Below the pieces are notes generated by a model. The model was given only the letters and a program-made list of their open reading frames with translations. It did no database searches and was not told the origin of the DNA. The position numbers and the translations under genes were made by a program. 7,493 bases of DNA. It comes from Verrucomicrobiota bacterium (GTDB lineage Bacteria > Verrucomicrobiota > Lentisphaeria > Oligosphaerales > Oligosphaeraceae). The stretch covers positions 1-7,493 of the forward strand of contig JAKLHU010000092.1 in NCBI GenBank assembly GCA_022709995.1, given 5' to 3'. This document shows positions 1 through 6,752 of this stretch, in pieces. The number at the start of each line of letters is the position of its first letter. The stretch's first letter is position 1.

Positions 1-1
1 G

Positions 2-1675
2 GCCGCCCCGACCTGGTCAACGGCGCACCGCGCCCAGAACGCGGCCGCGCCAACAACCACGCCCGCGGCCAGGACGGCGCCTGGCGCCGCCAACGCCAAA
101 ACGACTGCCCTCGCCTACACGCTCCCGTCGCTGGATCTGCTTGACCAGGACAACGACGCCAAACACTCCGGCGCCAACGCCCGGGAAATCGAACGCAACA
201 AGGCCATTTTGCAAGGCACGCTGGACAATTTCAAAATCGAGGCCACCGTCCTCAACACGATTTCCGGCCCTCAAGTGACGCTGTTTGAGATTTCACCGGC
301 CCCCGGCGTCCATGTCAACCGCATCAGCAACCTGGAAAACAACATCCGCATGGACCTCCAGGCCCCCAGCGTCCGCATCCTCGCCCCGATTCCCGGCAAA
401 AACCTCGTCGGCATCGAAGTGCCCAACCAGAACCGGACGGTGGTGACGGTCCGCAACCTGATGCAGAACAAGCTCTGGGAAATGGCCAAAGAGCAGATTC
501 CCCTGCTGCTGGGCAAGAACATCAGCGGCCGGACCATCATTCTTGACCTGGCCCGCGCCCCGCACCTGCTCATTGCCGGCGCCACCGGCAGCGGCAAGTC
601 CGTCTGCATGAACCTGCTGATCACCTCGCTCCTCTTCCGCTTCCGGCCCGACGAACTGAAGATGATCATGGTCGACCCCAAGGTCGTCGAGTTCCAGGTC
701 TATCACGACCTGCCGCACCTGATTGTGCCGGTCATCACCGATGTCAGCAAAGTCGCCCTCGCCCTGCGCTGGGCCATCAACGAAATGGAAAGACGGTACC
801 GCGTCCTCGCCAAAGTCGGCGTCCGCGACCTCGCCAGCTTCAACCGCCGGCCACCCATGCCCGAAACCATCCTGGATGACGAAGGCCAGCCGATTCCCGC
901 CAAACTGCCCTACATCGTCATCATCATCGACGAAATCGCCGACATCATGCTCGCCGCCAAAATCGAAGTCGAGCAGGGCCTGGCCAAAATCGCCGCCAAA
1001 TCGCGCGCCGTCGGCATCCACACCATCATCGCCACCCAACGGCCGGACGTGAAAACCATCACCGGCACCATCAAGGCCAACTACCCCGTCCGCATCGCCT
1101 TCCAGGTCTCGTCCTACACGGACGCCAGGACCATCCTGGACGGCAAAGGCGCCGAAACGCTGCTCGGACAGGGCGACATGCTGTTCAAACCGCCCGGCGC
1201 ACCGGCGATCGAACGCATCCAGGGCGGCATGGCCAGCGACGCCGAACGCGACCGCGTCATCGGCTTTGTCTGCCAACAGGCCGGCCCGCAATTTGACGAG
1301 AACGTCTTCCGCAGCTTGGAAAAAGAGTCGGAAGCCGAATCCTCCAACCAGCCGGCACTGCCGGGCCTGCTGGGGGACAATGGCCAGGACGAGACGGCGG
1401 AGGACGCCATGCTCCGCAAGGCCGTCGAGGTCATTCTGCGGGACCGCCGCCCCACCATCAGCTTCCTGCAACGCTCGCTCGGCATCGGCTACAACAAGGC
1501 TGCCAGCCTGATGGATGAGCTGGAACGCCGAGGCGTTGTCGGACCGCAAATCGGTTCCAGCCTGCGCGAAATCCTGATAGTGGCGCCGGAAGACCTGGAC
1601 CGCGATGGCGAGGCCGGTGACGACCCGGCCGCTCACGACGACGACGACGAGGCTGGCAAGCCGCGCTCATCCTGA
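2..1675 (+). CDS. ftsK: DNA translocase FtsK, C-terminal part (5' end outside the window)
   Basis: This is the motor and DNA-binding portion of the FtsK/SpoIIIE translocase, a hexameric, septum-anchored ATPase that pumps chromosomal DNA and aids dimer resolution at division. The frame is open from base 2, so the gene starts upstream; the window holds 557 residues. An Ala/Thr/Pro-rich linker comes first, then the family signature YTLPSLDLL (window residues 39-47), the alpha/beta motor with Walker A GATGSGKS (193-200, bases 578-601) and Walker B VIIIDE (Asp310, Glu311), ATQRPDV, and the GAETLLGQGDMLF segment. The winged-helix gamma domain (about 466-526, including GYNKAASLMDELERRGVVGP) would read polar DNA motifs. 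A 31-residue tail with 12 Asp/Glu follows gamma, which usually lies close to the C-terminus. The TTG at base 209 is internal, since homology continues upstream of it. The membrane-spanning N-terminus lies outside the window. The identification is firm. Confidence 0.97.
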   Translation, partial: AAPTWSTAHRAQNAAAPTTTPAARTAPGAANAKTTALAYTLPSLDLLDQDNDAKHSGANAREIERNKAILQGTLDNFKIEATVLNTISGPQVTLFEISPAPGVHVNRISNLENNIRMDLQAPSVRILAPIPGKNLVGIEVPNQNRTVVTVRNLMQNKLWEMAKEQIPLLLGKNISGRTIILDLARAPHLLIAGATGSGKSVCMNLLITSLLFRFRPDELKMIMVDPKVVEFQVYHDLPHLIVPVITDVSKVALALRWAINEMERRYRVLAKVGVRDLASFNRRPPMPETILDDEGQPIPAKLPYIVIIIDEIADIMLAAKIEVEQGLAKIAAKSRAVGIHTIIATQRPDVKTITGTIKANYPVRIAFQVSSYTDARTILDGKGAETLLGQGDMLFKPPGAPAIERIQGGMASDAERDRVIGFVCQQAGPQFDENVFRSLEKESEAESSNQPALPGLLGDNGQDETAEDAMLRKAVEVILRDRRPTISFLQRSLGIGYNKAASLMDELERRGVVGPQIGSSLREILIVAPEDLDRDGEAGDDPAAHDDDDEAGKPRSS

Positions 1676-1689
1676 GCGGGCGGGCCAAC

Positions 1690-1695
1690 AAGGAA
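1690..1695 (+). promoter_or_regulatory. Ribosome binding site of the RodZ-like gene
   Basis: AAGGAA lies 5 nt before the ATG at 1701, in the 25-nt gap after the ftsK stop. It decides the start: the frame is open further upstream into ftsK (a possible start at 1605), but this is the first start with a good Shine-Dalgarno sequence that avoids a long overlap. Confidence 0.7.
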
Positions 1696-1700
1696 ACACC

Positions 1701-2561
1701 ATGTTGAAGATAAGGAACAGAGCTGACAGCACCGCGATGCCACAGTTGCCATTGTCCTGGGACGACCAGGCGCAGCTGCCGGCCGGCGCGGCGCCCGTCC
1801 CGCCCACCCCGGCGGAAACGTCGGCTTCGGCGCCGCCCCGGGCGCCGGCGCCCGGGACGGCAGACGACGCCGACACGGACCGGAATGCGTTGCCAGCGGC
1901 ACTCCCCGCCGATGATGACCGCGGCGGCTTGACGTCGACGCCAGAAGCCGACGACGCCCCGCCCGCCGAACCGCTGCCCGATGTGGTTCATCTTGATGAA
2001 ATATCCGACAAGCTCGGCCTGCAGCTTCTTTCGCTGCGGGCGCGGGTCGGCGTCAGCGCCGCCGACGTCGCCGCCAAAGTCCATGCCGGGGTCGCCTGCA
2101 TCAACGACCTCGAACAGGGCAATTACGCTCGCCTGCCGCCTGACTTCTTCTGCAAGTCGCTCATTGAAAGGCTCTGCCAAGAATACGACGTCGACCCCGA
2201 ACCCTTGCTGGAACTGTTTGAAAAGGAAAGCCTGGCGGCCGGACGGACGCCCAGCGGCTTCAAGGAAACCGGCGCCGGCAACGACGGCGCCAACACCGGC
2301 AAACCACGCCGCGACCCGCTGGCCGTCCTGACCGGCCGCGGCCTCGACGACGACGCCGGCGGCGATGATAAATCACCGCACCGCGTGATTGGCCTCGTGC
2401 TTGGGTTGATCGTGGCGGCCCTTGTCATCCTCCTCGGCGCCGCCATCGTCCACCAGGTGCTTCTTAAACGCAATCCGCCTCCGCCCCAACCGGCGAAAAC
2501 AGACTTGTCCGTTTTGATCACTCCCCAGCGACCGACACCGGAAGTGCTCCGCATCAATTAA
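1701..2561 (+). CDS. RodZ-like helix-turn-helix membrane protein
   Basis: This 286-residue protein looks like a RodZ-family bitopic protein, a class that links the cytoskeleton to the wall-elongation machinery. Residues about 20-100 form a Pro/Ala/Asp-rich, probably disordered N-terminal region. Residues about 103-175 form the HTH_25-type domain (LGLQLLSLRARVGVSAADVA, then a conserved LEQGNYARLPP and a second helical part ending DPEPLLELF). A charged Gly-rich linker is followed by one transmembrane helix at about 229-254 and a short Pro-rich tail of about 30 residues. Canonical RodZ starts almost at the HTH and carries a periplasmic beta domain (DUF4115), so this protein has an extra N-terminal arm and lacks that domain. 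It sits 25 nt behind ftsK and is probably co-transcribed with it, which fits a role in division or shape. HTH plus membrane anchor is seen; a RodZ function is inferred. A membrane-tethered regulator is the alternative. Confidence 0.82.
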   Translation: MLKIRNRADSTAMPQLPLSWDDQAQLPAGAAPVPPTPAETSASAPPRAPAPGTADDADTDRNALPAALPADDDRGGLTSTPEADDAPPAEPLPDVVHLDEISDKLGLQLLSLRARVGVSAADVAAKVHAGVACINDLEQGNYARLPPDFFCKSLIERLCQEYDVDPEPLLELFEKESLAAGRTPSGFKETGAGNDGANTGKPRRDPLAVLTGRGLDDDAGGDDKSPHRVIGLVLGLIVAALVILLGAAIVHQVLLKRNPPPPQPAKTDLSVLITPQRPTPEVLRIN

Positions 2562-2566
2562 TGCCA

Positions 2567-2594
2567 CCGGCGCCGACCACCGTCGCGGCGCCGG
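2567..2594 (+). other. GC-rich hairpin between the RodZ-like and acyltransferase genes
   Basis: The arms CCGGCGCCG (2567-2575) and CGGCGCCGG (2586-2594) are perfectly complementary over 9 bp, with a 10-nt loop. The hairpin starts 6 nt after the upstream stop codon, and no T-run follows it, so it is not a classic Rho-independent terminator. It could stabilise the 3' end of the ftsK-RodZ transcript or weaken read-through into the next gene. In such GC-rich DNA it could also be chance. Confidence 0.4.
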
Positions 2595-2636
2595 ACCGGT
2601 CGCCCTCCCCTTCACCAGCATCAACCGGGATTTGCC

Positions 2637-3842
2637 ATGAACTGCGATGTCAACTTGGGCCTTCCCGCCGCCCTGGCCGCTCAATGGGCGGTCGGCAGCG
2701 AAGCATCCGCGGCCTGTTTTCCAACCGACGGCGTCTTTTTCCTGCAAGAGGGCTTTGTCAAGGAAATTGTGGCGGTGAGCGGCCTGTGCCCGGAGGCCCA
2801 ACCGGCGTTTTTTGCCGCCGCCGACCAGATCCGTTCAACGCCGGAACTGCTGGCGTTCGCCTGGCATTGCCACTGGCGCCTCAACATCGCCCCCGCCGCC
2901 ATCAACGCGGAACACAACCCGTGGCCGACCCAAAAAGCCGAATTCACGGTCATGGGCAACCAGTTCTTCTTTGTCTTTCCGATTCTGGCCGCCTTGCCCC
3001 GCCTCCAGGCCTACTATGCCGAACACGGCATCCCGGCCCGAATCCTCGCCGACACCCTGCACGACCTTGATGTCTGGGCCCATACCACCTATGACCTGCA
3101 TGGGCTCTGGGGCTACCGCGACCCGCGCTGGCTCATCAACCACACCACGCCAAACCTGTTCCGGCTCGGACGACTCCAATTCCAATTCGGAAAACGCAAC
3201 AACCCGTGCAACGCCTGGCGCCAGCCAACCACCGGCGAGGTCGTCATCTTCCCCCCGGACGGCCTGCCCGCCACGGCGGATGGCTTTTTCGGCCTCGACG
3301 GCGAACCCCAGGCCTTCACCACCATCTACAAGGTCGACGCCGACCACGCGACCGTGACCGGAACACCAGTCCGGCCGGACGGCCGCCTGGACCAACACCC
3401 AATCACCCTGTCACTCCGGGAATGGCAGCAGCCCTGCGTCAACGGCGACCAGGTGCTCAACATCCACATCCCGGCCGGCGACCCCCTTGACGCCGACGCC
3501 TGCCGCGATTCACTCCGCCAGGCCGCCGCCTTCTTCCCACGCTTCTTCCCGGACTTCCAGTTCAAGGCCATCCAATGCGGCTCCTGGCTGTTCGACCCCC
3601 AGCTGGCCGACTATCTGCCGGCCCAGGCCAACCTCGTCCGCTTCCAGACTCTCTTCCACCTCTATCCCATGCTCAACGGCAACAGCTGGCAAATCCGCCA
3701 ACGAGTGTTCGGAGACCCGGATCTGCCCCTGGACAAGGTCCCGCAAAAAACCTCCCTGCAGAAAATCGTGAAAAAACACCTGCTGGACGGCCGCCAATGG
3801 CGCTCCGGGTGCGTTCTCGTCCTGCCGGAGGAAATTGCCTGA
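2637..3842 (+). CDS. Acyltransferase-like protein of the NAT_N/GNAT_C type
   Basis: This 401-residue soluble protein has no signal peptide or membrane span. It resembles the two-domain bacterial acyltransferase-like family (N-terminal NAT_N, C-terminal GNAT_C, formerly DUF5596). The N-terminal half is mostly helical. The centre carries a segment I recall as conserved in the family: WLINHTTPNLFRLGRLQFQF (residues 165-184). The C-terminal half has LNIHIPAGDPL (274-284), a helix with DACRDSLRQAAAFF (287-300), then CGSWLFDPQL (314-323) and the aromatic-rich NLVRFQTLFHLYP (332-344), consistent with a GNAT-like fold. The substrate is unknown and no catalytic residue can be assigned safely. The ATG at 2637 is the first sensible start; only a weak GGGA precedes it. 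The gene lies 75 nt behind the RodZ-like gene in the same direction, so it may be the last gene of that transcript. The family call is from remembered motifs; the reaction is not known. Confidence 0.68.
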   Translation: MNCDVNLGLPAALAAQWAVGSEASAACFPTDGVFFLQEGFVKEIVAVSGLCPEAQPAFFAAADQIRSTPELLAFAWHCHWRLNIAPAAINAEHNPWPTQKAEFTVMGNQFFFVFPILAALPRLQAYYAEHGIPARILADTLHDLDVWAHTTYDLHGLWGYRDPRWLINHTTPNLFRLGRLQFQFGKRNNPCNAWRQPTTGEVVIFPPDGLPATADGFFGLDGEPQAFTTIYKVDADHATVTGTPVRPDGRLDQHPITLSLREWQQPCVNGDQVLNIHIPAGDPLDADACRDSLRQAAAFFPRFFPDFQFKAIQCGSWLFDPQLADYLPAQANLVRFQTLFHLYPMLNGNSWQIRQRVFGDPDLPLDKVPQKTSLQKIVKKHLLDGRQWRSGCVLVLPEEIA

Positions 3843-3901
3843 CCGCCGCGCCCCCCGCCCCTCGCCGCGCGGTCCCGGCCGGCCTTGTGATATCACCAAA
3901 A

Positions 3902-3947
3902 GCAACGCCCGCCGCCGGCCGGATTCCCGGTCGGCGGCGGGCGTTGC
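3902..3947 (-). terminator. Long inverted repeat in the convergent gap, probable terminator
   Basis: Arms 3902-3922 and 3927-3947 pair over 21 positions with a single G-T mismatch/wobble and a 4-nt loop. Read on the minus strand, the stem is followed directly by TTTTGG, which fits a Rho-independent terminator for the oxidoreductase gene ending at 4015. Read on the plus strand, A residues precede the stem and no T-run follows, so it would serve the acyltransferase gene (stop at 3842) less well. The 172-nt gap (3843-4014) also holds a 10-bp palindrome, GTGATATCAC, at 3887-3896, and a weaker interrupted hairpin at 3964-3986. No other gene is seen there. Confidence 0.8.
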
Positions 3948-4014
3948 CGCTATTGCTGCCGGCGGCGGGTTGGCAACCGGCCCGCCCGGCGCCGACCCGC
4001 CACGGTCTGACTGG

Positions 4015-5034
4015 TCAGGCAAACATCTCGTCGACCTTGACCGGCTTGCCGCCCAGCTTGGCCGACTTGGCGGCCGCCAGCGCCGTCGCGACGGTCTTGG
4101 CGCCCTCGTAGACGTTGGTGGCCACGGGCTTGTTCTGCAGAATGCAGTCGACAAAATCGGCGATTTCGGCGCCGACGTTGTGGTTGGCGATATTCACCGG
4201 CAACGTCGCGTAGTCGAGCTTGCCCTGCATGAAACGCTGCGAGCAGATCTTGATGTCCGCGCTGGTGTTGTCGCAGATGATGGTCCCTTCGGTGCCGCAC
4301 AGAACTGTCCGCATCGTGTAGGGACGGATGCAGCCGATCGACACCATGACCTTGCCGATGACGTCTTTCGGGAATTTGAACAGGGCCACGGTGCAGTCGT
4401 TCACCGGCCAGTCGGTCAGGCACTTGTGATTGGCGAACGCGGTCACTTCCTGGGCGTCGCCGGCAATCCAGCGCAGCAGGTCGATAGCATGGCAGCCACC
4501 GCCGACGGCCGGCTCGCGACGCGGATCCACGCGCCAGTTGTTGGCGCCGCGGGCCTTGCCGTAATGATGCGCGTATTCGCTCTCCACAAAATACAGGTCG
4601 CCAATGGCCCCCTGCTCGACCAGACGCTTGGCCAAAACAAAGCCGGGAGCGTAACGGCAGACCTGGCCGATCATGAACTTCGCCTTGCCCTTCTCGACCT
4701 CGGCGATGATGGCCTTGGCTTCGGCCATGTCCAAGGTCATCGGCTTGTCGCAGATCACGTGCTTGCCGGCCCGCAGGGCCGCAATGCTCTGCTCGGCGTG
4801 GAAATAATCCGGCGTCACCACGGAAATAATGTCAATCTCGGGATCATTGACCAAATCGCGGTAGTCGGTCGTCGCCAGCCGCGGCGAATACATCTTCTGC
4901 TTTTCCGCCAGCGTGTCCGGATTGATGTCGCAAATCGCGGCCAGATCGCAGTGCGGATTGTCGCGGTAGCCGATGCAATGCCCGTTGCCCATGTGCAATC
5001 CAATCACGCCTGCCTGCAACTTGTTGTTCTTCAT
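4015..5034 (-). CDS. Gfo/Idh/MocA-family oxidoreductase
   Basis: This 339-residue cytoplasmic enzyme belongs to the NAD(P)-dependent Gfo/Idh/MocA family, which oxidises or reduces sugars, inositols and sugar derivatives. Residues 7-120 form the Rossmann domain: the nucleotide loop IGLHMGNGH (11-19), the acidic strand end ICDINPD (34-40), VVTPDYFHAE (72-81) and the catalytic-lysine motif CDKPM (Lys97). The C-terminal alpha/beta domain carries GGGCHAIDLLRWIAGD (178-193), with His182 and Asp185 likely in the active site. The first loop departs from the usual GxGxxG, having His14 at the second glycine. The start at 5034 is chosen because AGGGAG (5043-5048) lies 8 nt before it; a longer frame to 5298 would overlap the upstream ATPase gene. 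There is no twin-arginine signal, unlike many relatives in this group of bacteria. The substrate is not predictable from the sequence. Confidence 0.93.
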   Translation of the reverse strand: MKNNKLQAGVIGLHMGNGHCIGYRDNPHCDLAAICDINPDTLAEKQKMYSPRLATTDYRDLVNDPEIDIISVVTPDYFHAEQSIAALRAGKHVICDKPMTLDMAEAKAIIAEVEKGKAKFMIGQVCRYAPGFVLAKRLVEQGAIGDLYFVESEYAHHYGKARGANNWRVDPRREPAVGGGCHAIDLLRWIAGDAQEVTAFANHKCLTDWPVNDCTVALFKFPKDVIGKVMVSIGCIRPYTMRTVLCGTEGTIICDNTSADIKICSQRFMQGKLDYATLPVNIANHNVGAEIADFVDCILQNKPVATNVYEGAKTVATALAAAKSAKLGGKPVKVDEMFA

Positions 5035-5042
5035 GTCGTTTT

Positions 5043-5048
5043 CTCCCT
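5043..5048 (-). promoter_or_regulatory. Ribosome binding site of the oxidoreductase gene
   Basis: On the minus strand AGGGAG ends 8 nt before the ATG at 5034. It supports this start over the upstream in-frame start at 5298. Confidence 0.75.
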
Positions 5049-5088
5049 GCTGTCCTGTTCTCTGTTTCTGGTTTCCTACTGAGGATGA

Positions 5089-5118
5089 CTTATACTCTGA
5101 AAAACAAAACAGTGTCCG
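5089..5118 (-). promoter_or_regulatory. Candidate sigma-70-type promoter of the oxidoreductase gene
   Basis: On the minus strand the -35-like CGGACA (bases 5118-5113) and the -10 TATAAG (5094-5089) are separated by 18 bp. The -10 matches TATAAT at 5 of 6 positions and the -35 matches TTGACA at 4 of 6. The stretch is AT-rich in an otherwise GC-rich window and would give a leader of about 48 nt before the ATG at 5034. The -35 lies in the loop of the hairpin at 5105-5127. Confidence 0.5.
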
Positions 5119-5127
5119 CCTGTTTTG
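5100..5127 (-). terminator. Hairpin plus T-run after the AAA+ ATPase gene
   Basis: CAAAACAG (5105-5112) and CTGTTTTG (5120-5127) form a perfect 8-bp inverted repeat with a 7-nt spacer. On the minus strand it is followed directly by TTTTT (5104-5100), the layout of a Rho-independent terminator, 43 nt past the ATPase stop at 5171. The stem is AT-rich, so it may be only partly efficient. Because it overlaps the candidate promoter, an operator role is an alternative. A weaker 5-bp hairpin lies at 5142-5159. Confidence 0.6.
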
Positions 5128-5170
5128 CTGTCCATACATGCGCCGGCAAAGCCACCGGCATATCCCGCCG

Positions 5171-6649
5171 TCAAGCCCGCCGGGCGGCTGATTTGCCGAA
5201 CTTCGACGCCGGCGTCGCCCGCGAAAACGCCCAGCTCCGGATCGCCTTGATCTGCTGCTCCATGGTGTCCGACAAGGGGACGATCCGGCCGATGACATTG
5301 GTGAGATCGCGCTGATTGAAAGCCCGTTTTTCGTAAAAGGCCTCGGTCCGGGCGGAAATCACCGCCTGCTCGATCTCGGCGCCGTTCCAACCCTCGGTCA
5401 TGATCTGCAGCATCTTGAAGTCAAACTCCTCCAAGTTGGCGCCGTTGCGGGTGAGATGAATGCGCAGAATCTCGTCCCGCTCCGGCGGCGCCGGCAAATC
5501 GCAGAAGAACACCTCGTCAAAACGGCCCTTGCGCAGCACTTCGGCCGGCAGAGCCTGGATCTTGTTCGCCGTCGCGGCGATGAAAATCAACGGCGGCTTT
5601 TCCTGCATCCAGGTCAGAAAGCTGGAAAAGATGTGCGACGCGATCTTCTGCCCCGACTCATCCAGGCCGAGGGCGTTCTCGATTTCGTCAATCCAAAGCA
5701 CGGCCGGCGAAACGGCCTCAATCGTGGTCAGAGCCCGATGAAACGCCGCCTCCGGAGTCCCGTACATGCCGGAAAACACCAGATTCATGTCGAGCCGGAA
5801 CATGGGAATGTTCCACAGCGACGAAATCGTCTTCACCGCCAGACTCTTGCCGCAGCCGCTCACCCCCATCATCAGCAGGCCCTTCGGAATCGGTATGCCG
5901 GCGGCCAGCGCCTCGTGACTGAACATGTGCTGACGACGAATCAACCACTGCTTCAAATTGTCCAAACCGCCCAGCCCGTCAATCGCCCACCGCGGCGGCG
6001 AGAATTCCAGAAAACCCGACTTCTTGACGACGCTTTTCTTCTCGGCGAAAATTTCATCCAGAAGCTGGTCCTTGGTGGCGTTCTGCAGCCGGCAGGCGCG
6101 ATGAAGCACATAGCCGATTTCATTTTCGGTCAGGCCTTTCAGGGCCAACGTGACTTCGCGAATCGCCTCTTCCGGAATGGTGTAGTCGGCATTGGTCGTC
6201 ACCGCCGTGTGGATCTGGGCCGCAATCTCGTCCTCCCCCGGCGTCGACACCTCCAGCACATGGACTTCCTTTTTCAGGCTTTCGGGGACGTTCAGGTCGG
6301 CGCAGAGCAGGAACAGAGTTCGTTCCGGCCGGTTGCGGCCATCGTAATACGCTTCCCGCAGAGCGCGTTCCACCCGCGGGTCATTCATGAACGGGGCCAG
6401 GTCCTTGCAGACGATCATGCCCGTCAGCCCCTGCTGGACAATGGCCATGATCGCCGCGACCGGGTCGCGGGTCTCCGACCCGGCGCCTTCGAGGCCGAGC
6501 ACGCAAGACCAGGTGAGGACATTCTGCGACTGCTCCGCGGCCAATGCCCGGATCCCGCGCAAAATCCGCTCTTCCTCCGGGCTGTAGATATACACCAGCG
6601 GACTGCGGCCAAGAATAGCACCGCGCAATTGCTCCATCATTTTCGACAT
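5171..6649 (-). CDS. Ycf46-family AAA+ ATPase
   Basis: This 492-residue protein matches the Ycf46-type AAA+ ATPases. Residues 1 to about 215 form the family's N-terminal region, which begins with GRSPLVYIYSPEEERILRGI and has no Walker A of its own. The AAA+ module follows: GLLMMGVSGCGKS (257-269, Walker A), a pore-loop-like NLVFSGMYGTPE (289-300), VLWIDEIE (317-324, Walker B), FLTWMQEK (344-351), ATAN (sensor 1 Asn362), LRKGRFDEVFF (372-382, arginine-finger region) and GAEIEQAV (423-430, sensor 2 helix). The intact motifs point to an active ATPase that probably acts as a remodelling hexamer. The family is best known from cyanobacteria and plastids; its substrate elsewhere is unknown. GAGGAG (6656-6661) lies 6 nt before the ATG at 6649. 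The gene is 103 nt behind the GspC/PilP-like gene; a functional tie between them is only a guess. Confidence 0.9.
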   Translation of the reverse strand: MSKMMEQLRGAILGRSPLVYIYSPEEERILRGIRALAAEQSQNVLTWSCVLGLEGAGSETRDPVAAIMAIVQQGLTGMIVCKDLAPFMNDPRVERALREAYYDGRNRPERTLFLLCADLNVPESLKKEVHVLEVSTPGEDEIAAQIHTAVTTNADYTIPEEAIREVTLALKGLTENEIGYVLHRACRLQNATKDQLLDEIFAEKKSVVKKSGFLEFSPPRWAIDGLGGLDNLKQWLIRRQHMFSHEALAAGIPIPKGLLMMGVSGCGKSLAVKTISSLWNIPMFRLDMNLVFSGMYGTPEAAFHRALTTIEAVSPAVLWIDEIENALGLDESGQKIASHIFSSFLTWMQEKPPLIFIAATANKIQALPAEVLRKGRFDEVFFCDLPAPPERDEILRIHLTRNGANLEEFDFKMLQIMTEGWNGAEIEQAVISARTEAFYEKRAFNQRDLTNVIGRIVPLSDTMEQQIKAIRSWAFSRATPASKFGKSAARRA

Positions 6650-6655
6650 GTCCAG

Positions 6656-6661
6656 CTCCTC
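6656..6661 (-). promoter_or_regulatory. Ribosome binding site of the Ycf46-type ATPase gene
   Basis: GAGGAG on the minus strand, 6 nt before the ATG at 6649, is the strongest Shine-Dalgarno sequence in the window. The rest of the 103-nt gap (6650-6752) shows no clear promoter, only a 9-nt near-tandem repeat at 6720-6737. Confidence 0.75.
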
Positions 6662-6752
6662 GTGTTCCCATCGGCAACCGGCCGGCCAAGCGTAATCCCG
6701 GCCGCCAGATGGCTCCCGTGCCCACCTCGCCCACCTGGCGACGGCATCGCGC

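Noticed and set aside
293..1636. 447-codon open frame antisense to ftsK
   Set aside because: It covers conserved FtsK motifs on the other strand, its product is low-complexity Gly/Asp/Val/Ala sequence, and it is explained by G/C-ending codons of ftsK.
1605..1700. N-terminal extension of the RodZ-like protein to a start at 1605
   Set aside because: It overlaps the ftsK 3' end by 71 nt, while ATG 1701 has AAGGAA at a suitable distance.
3835..5082. 415-codon plus-strand open frame across the convergent gap and the oxidoreductase gene
   Set aside because: It runs through the terminator hairpin and is antisense to clear Gfo/Idh/MocA motifs; a codon-bias shadow.
5035..5298. N-terminal extension of the oxidoreductase to a start at 5298
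   Set aside because: It would overlap the ATPase gene by 128 nt, adds Arg/Ser-rich sequence before a normal Rossmann start, and the ATG at 5034 has a good ribosome binding site.
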